From NCBI GenBank assembly GCA_038148895.1, contig JBBVGQ010000001.1: a DNA stretch of 64,000 bases. One strand, written 5' to 3'. Below the pieces are notes generated by a model. The model was not told where the DNA came from. It saw only the letters and a program-made list of their open reading frames with translations, and made no database searches. The translations under genes and the position numbers were made by a program. The stretch's first letter is position 1, and each line of letters starts with the position of its first letter. Origin of the DNA: Tamlana sp038148895 (GTDB taxonomy: Bacteria; Bacteroidota; Bacteroidia; Flavobacteriales; Flavobacteriaceae). Shown piece after piece: positions 17,916 to 26,115 of the stretch.

Positions 17916-18000
17916 GCTGAAGTGGTGGAATTGGTAGACACGTTGGACTTAAAATCCAATGGCCATTATGGCCGTGCGGGTTCAAGTCCCGCCTTCAGTA
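17916..18000 (+). tRNA. tRNA-Leu (TAA)
   Basis: The acceptor GCTGAAG pairs with CTTCAGT (one G-U pair), with discriminator A at 18000. The anticodon stem TTGGA/TCCAA encloses CTTAAAA, so the anticodon is TAA. A long variable arm (TGGCCATTATGGCC) marks a class II tRNA, and the T-arm is CGGGTTCAAGTCCCG. It lies 29 bp after tRNA-Gly, in the same transcript. Confidence 0.97.
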
Positions 18001-18003
18001 CTC

Positions 18004-18040
18004 AAACCTCCTTTGTTTAAAAACATTGGAGGTTTTTTTA
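18004..18040 (+). terminator. Rho-independent terminator after the tRNA pair
   Basis: AAACCTCC (18004-18011) pairs with GGAGGTTT (18028-18035), followed by a T run to 18039. Confidence 0.85.
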
Positions 18041-18184
18041 TGCTTTCTGATCAATCAATTTGCCTTTAAAAACTTTGTCTAAATAAAGTAGGTTGCCAAG
18101 ATTTTAGTTGAAGCTTATCAATAAATTGTGTTTCTTTATTGAATATTTAAATTGCTAGCAAAAAAGACAACCAAATAGAATAAA

Positions 18185-19999
18185 ATGATATCCTTAGGCA
18201 CATTAGATTACGTATTGATTATACTGTTTTTTGCAATTACTTTATCCATTGGGATTTTTGTTTCAAAAAAGTCGGGAAAGGATGCATCGGAGTATTTTTT
18301 ATCTGGAAGAACCATGCCCTGGTGGCTTTTGGGGGTTTCCATGGTGGCGACTACCTTTTCAACAGATACGCCCAATCTGGTAACCGATATTGTTAGAACA
18401 AATGGTGTTTCGGGTAATTGGGTTTGGTGGGCTTTTTTGATTACTGGGTTGCTCACGGTGTTCGTTTATGCCAAGCTGTGGCGTAAATCGGAAGTGAAGA
18501 CAGATTTAGAATTTTATGAATTGCGCTATGGCGGAAAACCTGCGGCGTTTTTAAGAAAGTTTAGGGCGGTTTATCTTGGGGTGATTTTTAATGTGATTAC
18601 CATGTCGGCAGTTACATTGGCCGCTATTAAAATTGGGGGCATTATGCTAGGGCTGGAGCCTTGGCAAACGGTTATTAGCGCTGGACTTATAACGGTTGTG
18701 TTTAGTGCTTTGGGAGGGTTTAAAGGCGTTGTGTATACAGATTTTATTCTGTTTTTTGTTGCGATGGTTGGTGCTATTGGTGCGGCTTATTATTTGGTGA
18801 ACTTACCCGAAGTAGGTGGCATAGAAGCCATTTTAGCCAACGAAAATGTAATGAATAAACTATCTATTTTGCCTGATTTCAATGATAAAAATGCCATAAT
18901 TACTTTGTTGGTCATTCCCTTGGCGGTGCAGTGGTGGAGTTCGTGGTATCCTGGAGCGGAACCTGGAGGAGGAGGCTATATAGCCCAAAGAATGTTGGCT
19001 GCCAAAGATGAAAATCATGCTATTGGCGCAACCTTTTTCTTTAATATCATGCACTATGCATTAAGGCCCTGGCCATGGATTTTGGTTGCTTTGGCCTCGT
19101 TAGTGGTATTTCCTGATTTAGCAAGTATTCAAGAAGCTTTTCCTGCAGTTGCTGATGACAAGCTGGGTCATGATTTGGCATATTCAGCCATGCTTACCAA
19201 ACTGCCAACGGGCTTACTTGGTTTGGTGTTGGCGTCATTGATAGCGGCTTACATGAGTACCATATCTACCCAATTGAATTGGGGTTCGTCTTATATTGTA
19301 TATGATTTTTACAAACAACAAATAAACCCAGAAGCTTCAGAAAAAAGATTAGTGGCCGTTGGAAGGTTGTCAACCGTGATTTTAATGGTTTTCAGTGCAA
19401 TTTTGGCATTGTTGCTTCAAAATGCGCTTCAACTTTTTGAATTGTTGTTGGTATTTGGGGCAGGAACAGGACTCATCTTTATTTTACGTTGGTTTTGGTG
19501 GCGCATTAATGCTTGGAGTGAGATAGCCGCCATGTTTGCATCGGGAATTATTTCAATACTATTAAAGTTAACACCATTGGGCAAATATTTGTTTGGGAAA
19601 GATACAGGTGTGTTTGACAGTTATTTGGAATATCCTTTTGTTGTTCTTGTAACCACCATTATGTGGCTCGTTGCAACTTTTATCACGCAACCGGAAAGTA
19701 AAGATATATTAAGAAGTTTTTACCTGAAAACCCAACCAGGTGGACCAGGTTGGAAAAAGCTTATTGATGAAGCAAAGGCGGATGACGTTATATTGCAAAA
19801 AGTTGATGAACCATGGAGTGTACCAGCAGGAATTGTTGCTATTTTATTGGGCTGCATATTAATTTATAGCTGTATGTTTGCAACTGGGCATTTTATTTAT
19901 GGGAACTACAAAAATGCTATTATTATTTCCATTATTGCAATTGTTTCTGGAGTATTGTTAACTCGGGTTTGGAAAAAAATCAAGGTAAACATTTTATAA
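18185..19999 (+). CDS. Sodium:solute symporter family protein
   Basis: The 604-residue integral membrane protein of the SSS family has about 13-15 predicted helices. The family start is DASEYFLSGRTMPWWLLGVSM with TTFSTDTPNLV, followed by repeated hydrophobic segments and the late motif LIAAYMSTISTQLNWGSSY. It couples sodium entry to uptake of a sugar or other organic solute; the substrate cannot be read. The C-terminal tail past residue 500 adds two helices. It is a single-gene unit with a terminator at 20037. Confidence 0.9.
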   Translation: MISLGTLDYVLIILFFAITLSIGIFVSKKSGKDASEYFLSGRTMPWWLLGVSMVATTFSTDTPNLVTDIVRTNGVSGNWVWWAFLITGLLTVFVYAKLWRKSEVKTDLEFYELRYGGKPAAFLRKFRAVYLGVIFNVITMSAVTLAAIKIGGIMLGLEPWQTVISAGLITVVFSALGGFKGVVYTDFILFFVAMVGAIGAAYYLVNLPEVGGIEAILANENVMNKLSILPDFNDKNAIITLLVIPLAVQWWSSWYPGAEPGGGGYIAQRMLAAKDENHAIGATFFFNIMHYALRPWPWILVALASLVVFPDLASIQEAFPAVADDKLGHDLAYSAMLTKLPTGLLGLVLASLIAAYMSTISTQLNWGSSYIVYDFYKQQINPEASEKRLVAVGRLSTVILMVFSAILALLLQNALQLFELLLVFGAGTGLIFILRWFWWRINAWSEIAAMFASGIISILLKLTPLGKYLFGKDTGVFDSYLEYPFVVLVTTIMWLVATFITQPESKDILRSFYLKTQPGGPGWKKLIDEAKADDVILQKVDEPWSVPAGIVAILLGCILIYSCMFATGHFIYGNYKNAIIISIIAIVSGVLLTRVWKKIKVNIL

Positions 20000-20030
20000 A
20001 ATCTAGCAATGATTTTAAATACTAGAAATA

Positions 20031-20062
20031 AAAAAACCGCCTATTAGGCGGCTTTCATTTTT
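20031..20062. terminator. Bidirectional terminator
   Basis: CCGCCT (20037-20042), a 3-nt loop and AGGCGG (20046-20051) are flanked by an A run (20031-20036) and a T-rich stretch. It serves the symporter (+) and the lipoprotein gene (-). Confidence 0.85.
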
Positions 20063-20077
20063 TGCTATCAACGAGTA

Positions 20078-20368
20078 CTAGTTTTCTAGTTCTTCGGCTT
20101 TATTTTTAATGGCATCACCTGCCTCTTTCATTGCATCGCCAGTTTCCTTAATGGCTTCGTCCGTAGCATCAACAGCTTCATCCATGGCTTTGCCAGCTTT
20201 CTCTAAGGCCCCTTCTGTTGCTTCAGCTGCATCGTCAGCAGCTTCTTCCATAGCATCGCCAGCATTTTCGATGGCGTCCTCTACAGATTCAGCTTTTTTG
20301 GTGTCTCTACAAGATGTGAAACTTAATGTTAGTGCAACTAAAACGGCACTTAAGAATAATTTTTTCAT
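20078..20368 (-). CDS. Small Ala/Glu-rich helical lipoprotein
   Basis: The 96-residue product has a signal ending in lipobox FTSC (Cys20). The mature part is almost pure Ala, Glu, Asp and Lys, with recurring units NAGDAMEEA, KAGKAMDEA and ETGDAMKEA at spacings of 22 and 18 residues. It should form one long amphipathic helix tethered to a membrane. Such proteins resemble LEA-like or YtxH-like stress proteins, but that is an analogy. The composition also produces a long antisense frame, which is a shadow. Confidence 0.82.
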   Translation of the reverse strand: MKKLFLSAVLVALTLSFTSCRDTKKAESVEDAIENAGDAMEEAADDAAEATEGALEKAGKAMDEAVDATDEAIKETGDAMKEAGDAIKNKAEELEN

Positions 20369-20471
20369 CGGTTTTTGTTTTTAGTGTTAATTAATGAAGT
20401 TGGTCATGGATTTTAAGAATTTAGAAGTCAAACTAAATAGAATTTCCAAAAAATCCTTTTCAACTTTACAA

Positions 20472-21707
20472 TTATATACGTAGGTAATTAAGTATTTGGA
20501 TTACAGCGCCTTTGTTTCTGTTCACAAAGTTTGAGTTTGCCGAGCCCATTTTTAACCGTTTTTCAGTATTTTGAATGAGCTCATTTAAAACAGTTTTCAG
20601 TTCACTTTGGTTGGAAATAGAAAACAATCCGCCGTTATCCATTAAAGCTTGAGCTTCAGGAAATTCTTCATGATTTTTACCAATAATTATGGGTACGCCA
20701 AATACGGCAGGCTCTAAGGTATTGTGCAGCCCAGTATTTCCCATGGCACCTCCTACGTAAGCGATGTCGGCATAACTGTAAATTTTGGTGAGTATGCCAA
20801 TAGTGTCTATTACAAAAATGGTTGCTTCTTTTAATGGGGCACCGTCTTTTTGGGAGAATAGAACATAAGGCGCTTCCAGCTTTTGGGTAATTCCATTTAT
20901 TTGTGCAGGCTTTATATTGTGCGGTGCAACAATGAATTTCACGTGTTTGGGCGCATCGTTGTTTATATATTCCAACAACAAAGCTTCGTCTTCTGGCCAT
21001 GAGCTTCCAATTACAACACAGAGTTTGTTGTCTTTAAAAGTTTCAATAAATGGCAAAGAATTGTCTTGAGATAACTGACTGTAAACACGATCAAAACGGG
21101 TATCGCCGCTTATAGTTACATGGTCGTAATTAATGGACCTAAGCAAGTCTTTTGAGGCTTCATTTTGTGTAAAAATATGGTCAAATGCAAAAAGTGCATC
21201 TCTTAGGGGTTTGCCATAAGGCTTAAAGTAAACATGATCTTTTTTAAATGCCGACGAAATTAGAATAGCCTTTAATTTTCGATTCTTAATTTGTTTTAAA
21301 TAGTTCGGCCAAATATCATATTTAACGAAAACCGTGAGTTCAGGGTTTACTATATTTAAAAATTGGTTTGCGTTCTTTTTGGTATCGAGAGGAAGGTAAA
21401 CCACAACATCCGCTATAGGACTGTTTTTACGGATTTCATAACCCGAAGGAGAAAAAAAAGTAAGAACGATTTTATGAGAATTGTAATGTTTTCTGAGTGC
21501 TTGAAAAACCGGAAGCCCTTGTTCATATTCACCCAAAGAGGAACAATGGAACCAAAGTGTTTTATCAGAATCTTTAATATTAGAGGATAATGTTTTAAAG
21601 CTATTCTTCCTTCCTGCAACGCCACTTTTAATTTTATCATTAAAAAGTGCTGCAACTTTTAAAGCAAAAGTTAAAAAATGAATACCTATGTTGTAAATTA
21701 AACTCAA
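20472..21707 (-). CDS. waaA: 3-deoxy-D-manno-octulosonic acid (Kdo) transferase
   Basis: The 411-residue GT-B glycosyltransferase attaches Kdo to lipid A at the inner membrane. It has an N-terminal membrane-associated helix, the acceptor-side motif LWFHCSSLGEYEQGLPV with the catalytic Glu (near residue 61), then SPSGYEIRKN. The donor-binding part holds VIGSSWPEDEALLL, ADIAYVGGAMGNTGLHNTLEPAVFGVPII and EFPEAQALM. The length is normal. It is divergent from the DegT aminotransferase gene across 146 bp. Confidence 0.95.
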   Translation of the reverse strand: MSLIYNIGIHFLTFALKVAALFNDKIKSGVAGRKNSFKTLSSNIKDSDKTLWFHCSSLGEYEQGLPVFQALRKHYNSHKIVLTFFSPSGYEIRKNSPIADVVVYLPLDTKKNANQFLNIVNPELTVFVKYDIWPNYLKQIKNRKLKAILISSAFKKDHVYFKPYGKPLRDALFAFDHIFTQNEASKDLLRSINYDHVTISGDTRFDRVYSQLSQDNSLPFIETFKDNKLCVVIGSSWPEDEALLLEYINNDAPKHVKFIVAPHNIKPAQINGITQKLEAPYVLFSQKDGAPLKEATIFVIDTIGILTKIYSYADIAYVGGAMGNTGLHNTLEPAVFGVPIIIGKNHEEFPEAQALMDNGGLFSISNQSELKTVLNELIQNTEKRLKMGSANSNFVNRNKGAVIQILNYLRI

Positions 21708-21751
21708 ATGACTTCTTTGCCGCTAAAATACATTTCTTTAAAATAAATTCA

Positions 21752-21782
21752 TTGGTCAGCCACAATCATTTTTGTAATTTTG
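21752..21782 (+). promoter_or_regulatory. Bacteroidota-type promoter for the DegT-galE operon
   Basis: TTG (21752-21754) and TAATTTTG (21775-21782), with 20 bp between, match the -33/-7 consensus. The ATG lies about 70 nt downstream. Confidence 0.7.
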
Positions 21783-21853
21783 CATTTCGATAATCCATAA
21801 GGAATATCAATAAAATTAGTCACTTTTAAAATGTTGGCTATAATTTTTCTTCT

Positions 21854-23008
21854 ATGCAAAAAATCCAAATGGTTGACCTCAAAGGTCAATATAACGACAT
21901 AAAAGATGTTGTTAACCCTTCCATCCAAGAAGTTATTGAAACCACAGCATTTATTAATGGGCCAAAGGTTCATGAATTTCAGAAAAACTTAGAAACCTAT
22001 TTGGGAGTTAAGCACGTTATACCATGTGCCAATGGTACCGATGCATTGCAAATTGCCATGATGGGTTTGGGGTTGAAACCTGGAGATGAAGTTATTACAG
22101 CCGATTTCACCTTTGCAGCCACTGTTGAGGTGATTGCTTTGTTGCAACTTACACCTGTTTTAGTGGATGTTAATGAAGATGATTTCAATATTAATATTGA
22201 AGCCATAAAAAAGGCCATTACACCAAAAACGAAAGCCATTGTTCCAGTTCATTTGTTTGGGCAATGTGCCGACATGGAGGCTATTATGGAAATTGCTAAA
22301 GCGCATAATTTATTTGTTATTGAAGATAATGCCCAGGCCATTGGTGCCAATTATACCTACAAAGATGCTAGAAAGGTAAAAGCAGGAACTATTGGCAATG
22401 TTGCAGCAACCTCCTTTTTCCCATCAAAAAATTTAGGTTGTTATGGAGATGGAGGGGCAATTTTTACCAATGATGACGATTTAGCCCATACCATTAGAGG
22501 TATTGTGAACCATGGTATGTACGAACGCTATCATCATGACGTAGTGGGCGTGAATTCTAGATTGGATAGTATACAGGCAGCGGTGTTAGATGCAAAGTTG
22601 CCCCATTTGGATAGATACACCAAATCGAGACAAAAAGCAGCGAAAAAGTATAACGAAGCTTTTAAATCTTTTAAAAATATCATTACGCCAAAAACGGTAA
22701 ATGGCTGTGAGGGTATTTGTGATACCTGCGATTGCCATGTGTTTCATCAATATACTTTAAAATTAAAAGGCATAGATAGAGATGCTTTGGTGAAGCATTT
22801 AAACGAAAAAGGAATTCCTTGTGGTGTTTATTACCCCATTCCTTTGCATAAGCAAAAAGCGTATTTAGATGAGCGCTATAAGGAAGAAGATTTTACGGTA
22901 ACCAACCAATTGGTGAAAGAGGTTATTTCGTTGCCTATGCACACTGAATTGGACGACGAACAAATAGAATACATAACATCAACAATCATAAACTTTATCA
23001 ATGGATAA
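21854..23008 (+). CDS. DegT/DnrJ/EryC1/StrS family aminotransferase
   Basis: The 384-residue PLP enzyme of the sugar aminotransferase family has the Schiff-base Lys192 in SFFPSKNLGCYGDGGA, and Asp/Gln of EDNAQAIGA near 158-164. These enzymes transaminate keto-sugar nucleotides for O-antigen, capsule or glycoprotein sugars. A four-cysteine cluster (C285, C289, C292, C294) could bind metal and is not part of the classical fold. It overlaps galE by 8 bp, so both serve nucleotide-sugar synthesis in one operon. Confidence 0.9.
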   Translation: MQKIQMVDLKGQYNDIKDVVNPSIQEVIETTAFINGPKVHEFQKNLETYLGVKHVIPCANGTDALQIAMMGLGLKPGDEVITADFTFAATVEVIALLQLTPVLVDVNEDDFNINIEAIKKAITPKTKAIVPVHLFGQCADMEAIMEIAKAHNLFVIEDNAQAIGANYTYKDARKVKAGTIGNVAATSFFPSKNLGCYGDGGAIFTNDDDLAHTIRGIVNHGMYERYHHDVVGVNSRLDSIQAAVLDAKLPHLDRYTKSRQKAAKKYNEAFKSFKNIITPKTVNGCEGICDTCDCHVFHQYTLKLKGIDRDALVKHLNEKGIPCGVYYPIPLHKQKAYLDERYKEEDFTVTNQLVKEVISLPMHTELDDEQIEYITSTIINFING

Positions 23009-24026
23009 AATATTAGTAACTGGCGGATTAGGATTTATTGGATCACACACCGTTGTTGAATTACAGAATGAAGGCTACGAAGTAGTCATTATAGATGACT
23101 TGTCAAATTCCTCAATTGATGTGCTTGATGGCATTACGGCGATTACAGGAAAAAAGCCAATCTTTGAAAAACTGGATTTAAAAGATAAAATTGGTGTTGA
23201 AGCCTTTTTTGCAAAGCATAACGATATAAAAGGGGTTATACATTTTGCGGCGAGTAAAGCAGTAGGCGAGAGCGTAAAAGAGCCTTTATTGTATTATGAA
23301 AACAATATTGGTACTTTGGTGTACATCCTTAAAGAATTAAAAAAATTACCAGAAGCGAGTTTTATTTTTAGTTCCTCGTGTACAGTTTATGGTCAAGCCG
23401 ATGAATTGCCAATTACTGAGAATGCACCTGTAAAACAAGCGGAGTCGCCTTATGGAAACACCAAACAAATCGGCGAGGAAATTATTAAAGACACATGTAA
23501 GGTAACACCTAGTTTAAAGGCTATAGCCTTGCGTTATTTTAATCCTGTTGGAGCGCACGAATCAGCTAAAATTGGTGAATTGCCCATTGGTGTGCCTCAA
23601 AATTTAGTACCATTCATCACGCAAACAGCTATTGGTTTACGCGAACAATTATCGGTTTTCGGAGATGATTATCCAACGCCAGATGGCACTTGCATTCGCG
23701 ACTATATTCATGTGGTAGATTTGGCAAAGGCCCACGTTGTTGCACTTGAGCGTTTGTTGCAAAATAAGAATAAAGCAAACTATGAAACCTTTAATTTAGG
23801 GACAGGAAAAGGAAGTTCTGTTTTAGAAGTTGTTCAAGCTTTTGAAAAGGTTTCTGGTGAAAAATTAAACTATAAAATTGTTGGAAGAAGAGAAGGTGAT
23901 ATTATTTCGGCTTATGCGGATACTACTAAAGCAAATGAAGAATTAGGTTGGAAAACAAAATTAACCCTTGATGATGCCATGCGTTCCGCTTGGAAGTGGG
24001 AGCAAGTGGTTAGAAGTAAAGACTAA
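23001..24026 (+). CDS. galE: UDP-glucose 4-epimerase
   Basis: The 341-residue extended short-chain dehydrogenase has the NAD-binding motif TGGLGFIGS at 7-15 and HFAASKAVGES. The catalytic Ser is in FSSSCTVYG (124-131), and Y151-x3-K155 follow. The C-terminal sugar-binding part has GDDYPTPDGTCIRDYIHVVDLA, a GalE hallmark. It interconverts UDP-glucose and UDP-galactose. It is translationally coupled to the upstream aminotransferase by an 8-bp overlap and ends at a strong terminator. Confidence 0.94.
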   Translation: MDKILVTGGLGFIGSHTVVELQNEGYEVVIIDDLSNSSIDVLDGITAITGKKPIFEKLDLKDKIGVEAFFAKHNDIKGVIHFAASKAVGESVKEPLLYYENNIGTLVYILKELKKLPEASFIFSSSCTVYGQADELPITENAPVKQAESPYGNTKQIGEEIIKDTCKVTPSLKAIALRYFNPVGAHESAKIGELPIGVPQNLVPFITQTAIGLREQLSVFGDDYPTPDGTCIRDYIHVVDLAKAHVVALERLLQNKNKANYETFNLGTGKGSSVLEVVQAFEKVSGEKLNYKIVGRREGDIISAYADTTKANEELGWKTKLTLDDAMRSAWKWEQVVRSKD

Positions 24027-24043
24027 TTTGCAAATCATGAAAT

Positions 24044-24080
24044 AAAAAAAAGCCGAGATAAACATCTCGGCTTTTTTTTA
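24044..24080. terminator. Bidirectional terminator between galE and lspA
   Basis: AGCCGAGAT (24051-24059), loop AAAC and ATCTCGGCT (24064-24072) form a perfect stem with an A run before and a T run after. Confidence 0.92.
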
Positions 24081-24082
24081 TT

Positions 24083-24598
24083 TTATTCAGCGGTTTTCTT
24101 TTTCTTCTTAAAGCTTATCACAACCAAAATAATCATTCCAGTTGTTACTGATAAATCGGCAAGGTTGAAAATGCCAGTTTTAAAAACGCTTCCCAAATCT
24201 ATAAACAAGAAATCGGTAACTGAACCATAAACGATGCGGTCAAAAACATTAGCGATTCCTCCACCAATAATACTGGCGAATGCAAAAAGTGACCAGTTGT
24301 CCAACGATTTATCTTTTATGATATAGCGTAAAACAAATCCGAGGACAAGAATGGGCAAAATAAGCAATAATATAATTCTTAACGTAGGATTCAAATCGCT
24401 TCCCATACCTAGAAAAGCCCCAGTGTTTTCAACATTCATTAATATTAAGGCATCGCCAATTAATGGAATGCGTTCACCAGGATTAAATTCTGTTCTGCCA
24501 ATTATGGTTTCCCTTACAATAACTTTTGATATTTGGTCTGCAGCTATGGTTAAAACAATAACAGCAATAATGTAGATGGAGCGTTTCGTTAACTTCAT
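24083..24598 (-). CDS. lspA: Lipoprotein signal peptidase (signal peptidase II)
   Basis: The 171-residue inner-membrane aspartyl protease has four predicted helices. Catalytic aspartates are D120 (GGGIANVFDRI) and D148 (GIFNLADLS), and the VENTGAFLGMG motif is at residues 56-66. It cleaves prolipoproteins at the lipobox; several lipoprotein genes in this window would be its clients. A cytoplasmic KKKK tail is present. Its ATG directly follows the fabD stop codon (TAAATG), which points to translational coupling. Confidence 0.95.
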   Translation of the reverse strand: MKLTKRSIYIIAVIVLTIAADQISKVIVRETIIGRTEFNPGERIPLIGDALILMNVENTGAFLGMGSDLNPTLRIILLLILPILVLGFVLRYIIKDKSLDNWSLFAFASIIGGGIANVFDRIVYGSVTDFLFIDLGSVFKTGIFNLADLSVTTGMIILVVISFKKKKKTAE

Positions 24599-25492
24599 TT
24601 AGCTATTGGTTGTAAAAGTTGCAGAAGCTGTTTCGGCGTCCCTGTTTATCTTTTTAACCAAGCCTTGTAACACATTTCCAGGGCCAACTTCTGTAAATAA
24701 AGTAGCGCCATCGGCAATCATTTGTTGAACAGACTGCGTCCATTTTACAGGAGCAGTCAATTGAGAAATTAAGTTTGTTTTTATAGCATTTTCATCAATT
24801 ACTGCGTTAGCCGTAACGTTTTGGTAAATTGGGCAATTAGGTTTGCTAAAGGTTGTGTTTTCGATGGCAGCGGCCAGTTCTTCACGGGCAGGCTCCATTA
24901 AAGGTGAGTGGAATGCTCCGCCAACAGGTAATACCAAAGCACGACGAGCACCTTCCGCTTTTAAAGCTTCACAAGCTTTGTTGATGGCTTCAACTTCTCC
25001 GGAAATCACCAATTGGCCAGGGCAGTTATAGTTTGCGGCCACAACAATACCTTCGGTTGTAGCACATATTTTTTCTACAATGTCATCGTCCAATCCTAAA
25101 ACAGCTGCCATAGTGCTGGGTTGTAGCTCACAAGCTTTTTGCATGGCCATAGCACGCTGTGATACTAATTTCAAACCGTCCTCAAAATTTAAAGCGCCAT
25201 TAGCCACCAATGCTGAAAATTCACCAAGTGAATGGCCAGCAACCATATCGGGCTTAAAACTGTCGCCCAATGTTTTGGCCAAAATCACCGAGTGCAAAAA
25301 TATGGCAGGTTGGGTTACCTTGGTTTCCTTTAAATCGTCGGCAGACCCTTCAAACATAATATCGGTAATGTTAAAACCAAGAATGCCATTGGCTTGTTCA
25401 AATAGTTCTTGTGCTAATGGGGAATTTTCGTAGAGGTCTAAACCCATTCCAGAGAATTGAGCACCTTGACCTGGAAAAATATATGCGTTCAT
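24599..25492 (-). CDS. fabD: Malonyl-CoA:ACP transacylase
   Basis: The 297-residue enzyme of fatty acid synthesis loads malonate onto acyl carrier protein. It has the oxyanion Gln in FPGQGAQ (residues 6-12), the nucleophile S88 in GHSLGEF, the acyl-binding RAMAMQ near 113-118, and the catalytic H195 in GGAFHSPLM. The length is normal. It is immediately upstream of lspA with no gap, an order that joins membrane lipid synthesis to lipoprotein maturation. Confidence 0.95.
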   Translation of the reverse strand: MNAYIFPGQGAQFSGMGLDLYENSPLAQELFEQANGILGFNITDIMFEGSADDLKETKVTQPAIFLHSVILAKTLGDSFKPDMVAGHSLGEFSALVANGALNFEDGLKLVSQRAMAMQKACELQPSTMAAVLGLDDDIVEKICATTEGIVVAANYNCPGQLVISGEVEAINKACEALKAEGARRALVLPVGGAFHSPLMEPAREELAAAIENTTFSKPNCPIYQNVTANAVIDENAIKTNLISQLTAPVKWTQSVQQMIADGATLFTEVGPGNVLQGLVKKINRDAETASATFTTNS

Positions 25493-25542
25493 TTTAGTTA
25501 GTTTTTAATGCTGCAAAAATAGGAATAATATTAAGAATGTAA

Positions 25543-26103
25543 TTAGTTGTTATTTATGGTTTTAATTATTTTGCCAGGATTTCCCGCAATAACTACGTCA
25601 TTTGGAAAGCTTTTTGTTACCACCGCACCAGAACCAACAACCACATTATTGCCCAAGGTAACACCAGGACAAATGGTAGCGTTACCACCAATCCATACAT
25701 TGTCACCAATAATTATGGGTTTGGCATATTCTTTACCGCCATTTCGTGCTTTAAACTCTAAAGGGTGTGTTGCCGTATAAATTTGTACATAAGGCCCAAT
25801 CATACAGTTGTTACCGATGGTTACTTTGGCCACATCCAAAATGCAGCAGTTGAAATTCATAAAAAGATTTTTACCAGTAATAATGTTGCTGCCGTAATCA
25901 CAATAAAAGGGTGGCTCTACATATAAATTTTCTCCAGCGTTTTTAAATATTTTATAAAGAACAGCTTTTCGTTCTTCAAAATGGTTTTCATCTAAACGGT
26001 TAAATTCTTGAAATAATAATCTAACAGCATGTCTTTCTTTCATTAATTCGGGGTCTGATGGATTGTACATTTCCCCGGCAAGCATTTTTTGCTTTTCAGT
26101 CAT
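25543..26103 (-). CDS. Sugar O-acetyltransferase (maltose acetyltransferase type)
   Basis: The 186-residue hexapeptide-repeat enzyme has the Maa/LacA N-terminal domain (KMLAGEMYNPSDPEL) and a left-handed beta helix. The active-site His is in YTATHPLEF. The C-terminal repeats are IGDNVWIGGNATICPGVTLG and VGSGAVVTKSF. It acetylates a sugar or small thiogalactoside-type acceptor with acetyl-CoA; the physiological substrate is unknown. It lies 50 bp upstream of fabD and 12 bp after the FAD oxidoreductase gene on the same strand. Confidence 0.9.
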   Translation of the reverse strand: MTEKQKMLAGEMYNPSDPELMKERHAVRLLFQEFNRLDENHFEERKAVLYKIFKNAGENLYVEPPFYCDYGSNIITGKNLFMNFNCCILDVAKVTIGNNCMIGPYVQIYTATHPLEFKARNGGKEYAKPIIIGDNVWIGGNATICPGVTLGNNVVVGSGAVVTKSFPNDVVIAGNPGKIIKTINNN

Positions 26104-26115
26104 AAGAATAAAAAT

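Noticed and set aside
20109..20384. 91-residue Ser/Ala-rich + strand frame
   Set aside because: Antisense to the Ala-rich lipoprotein; a product of its skewed codon use.
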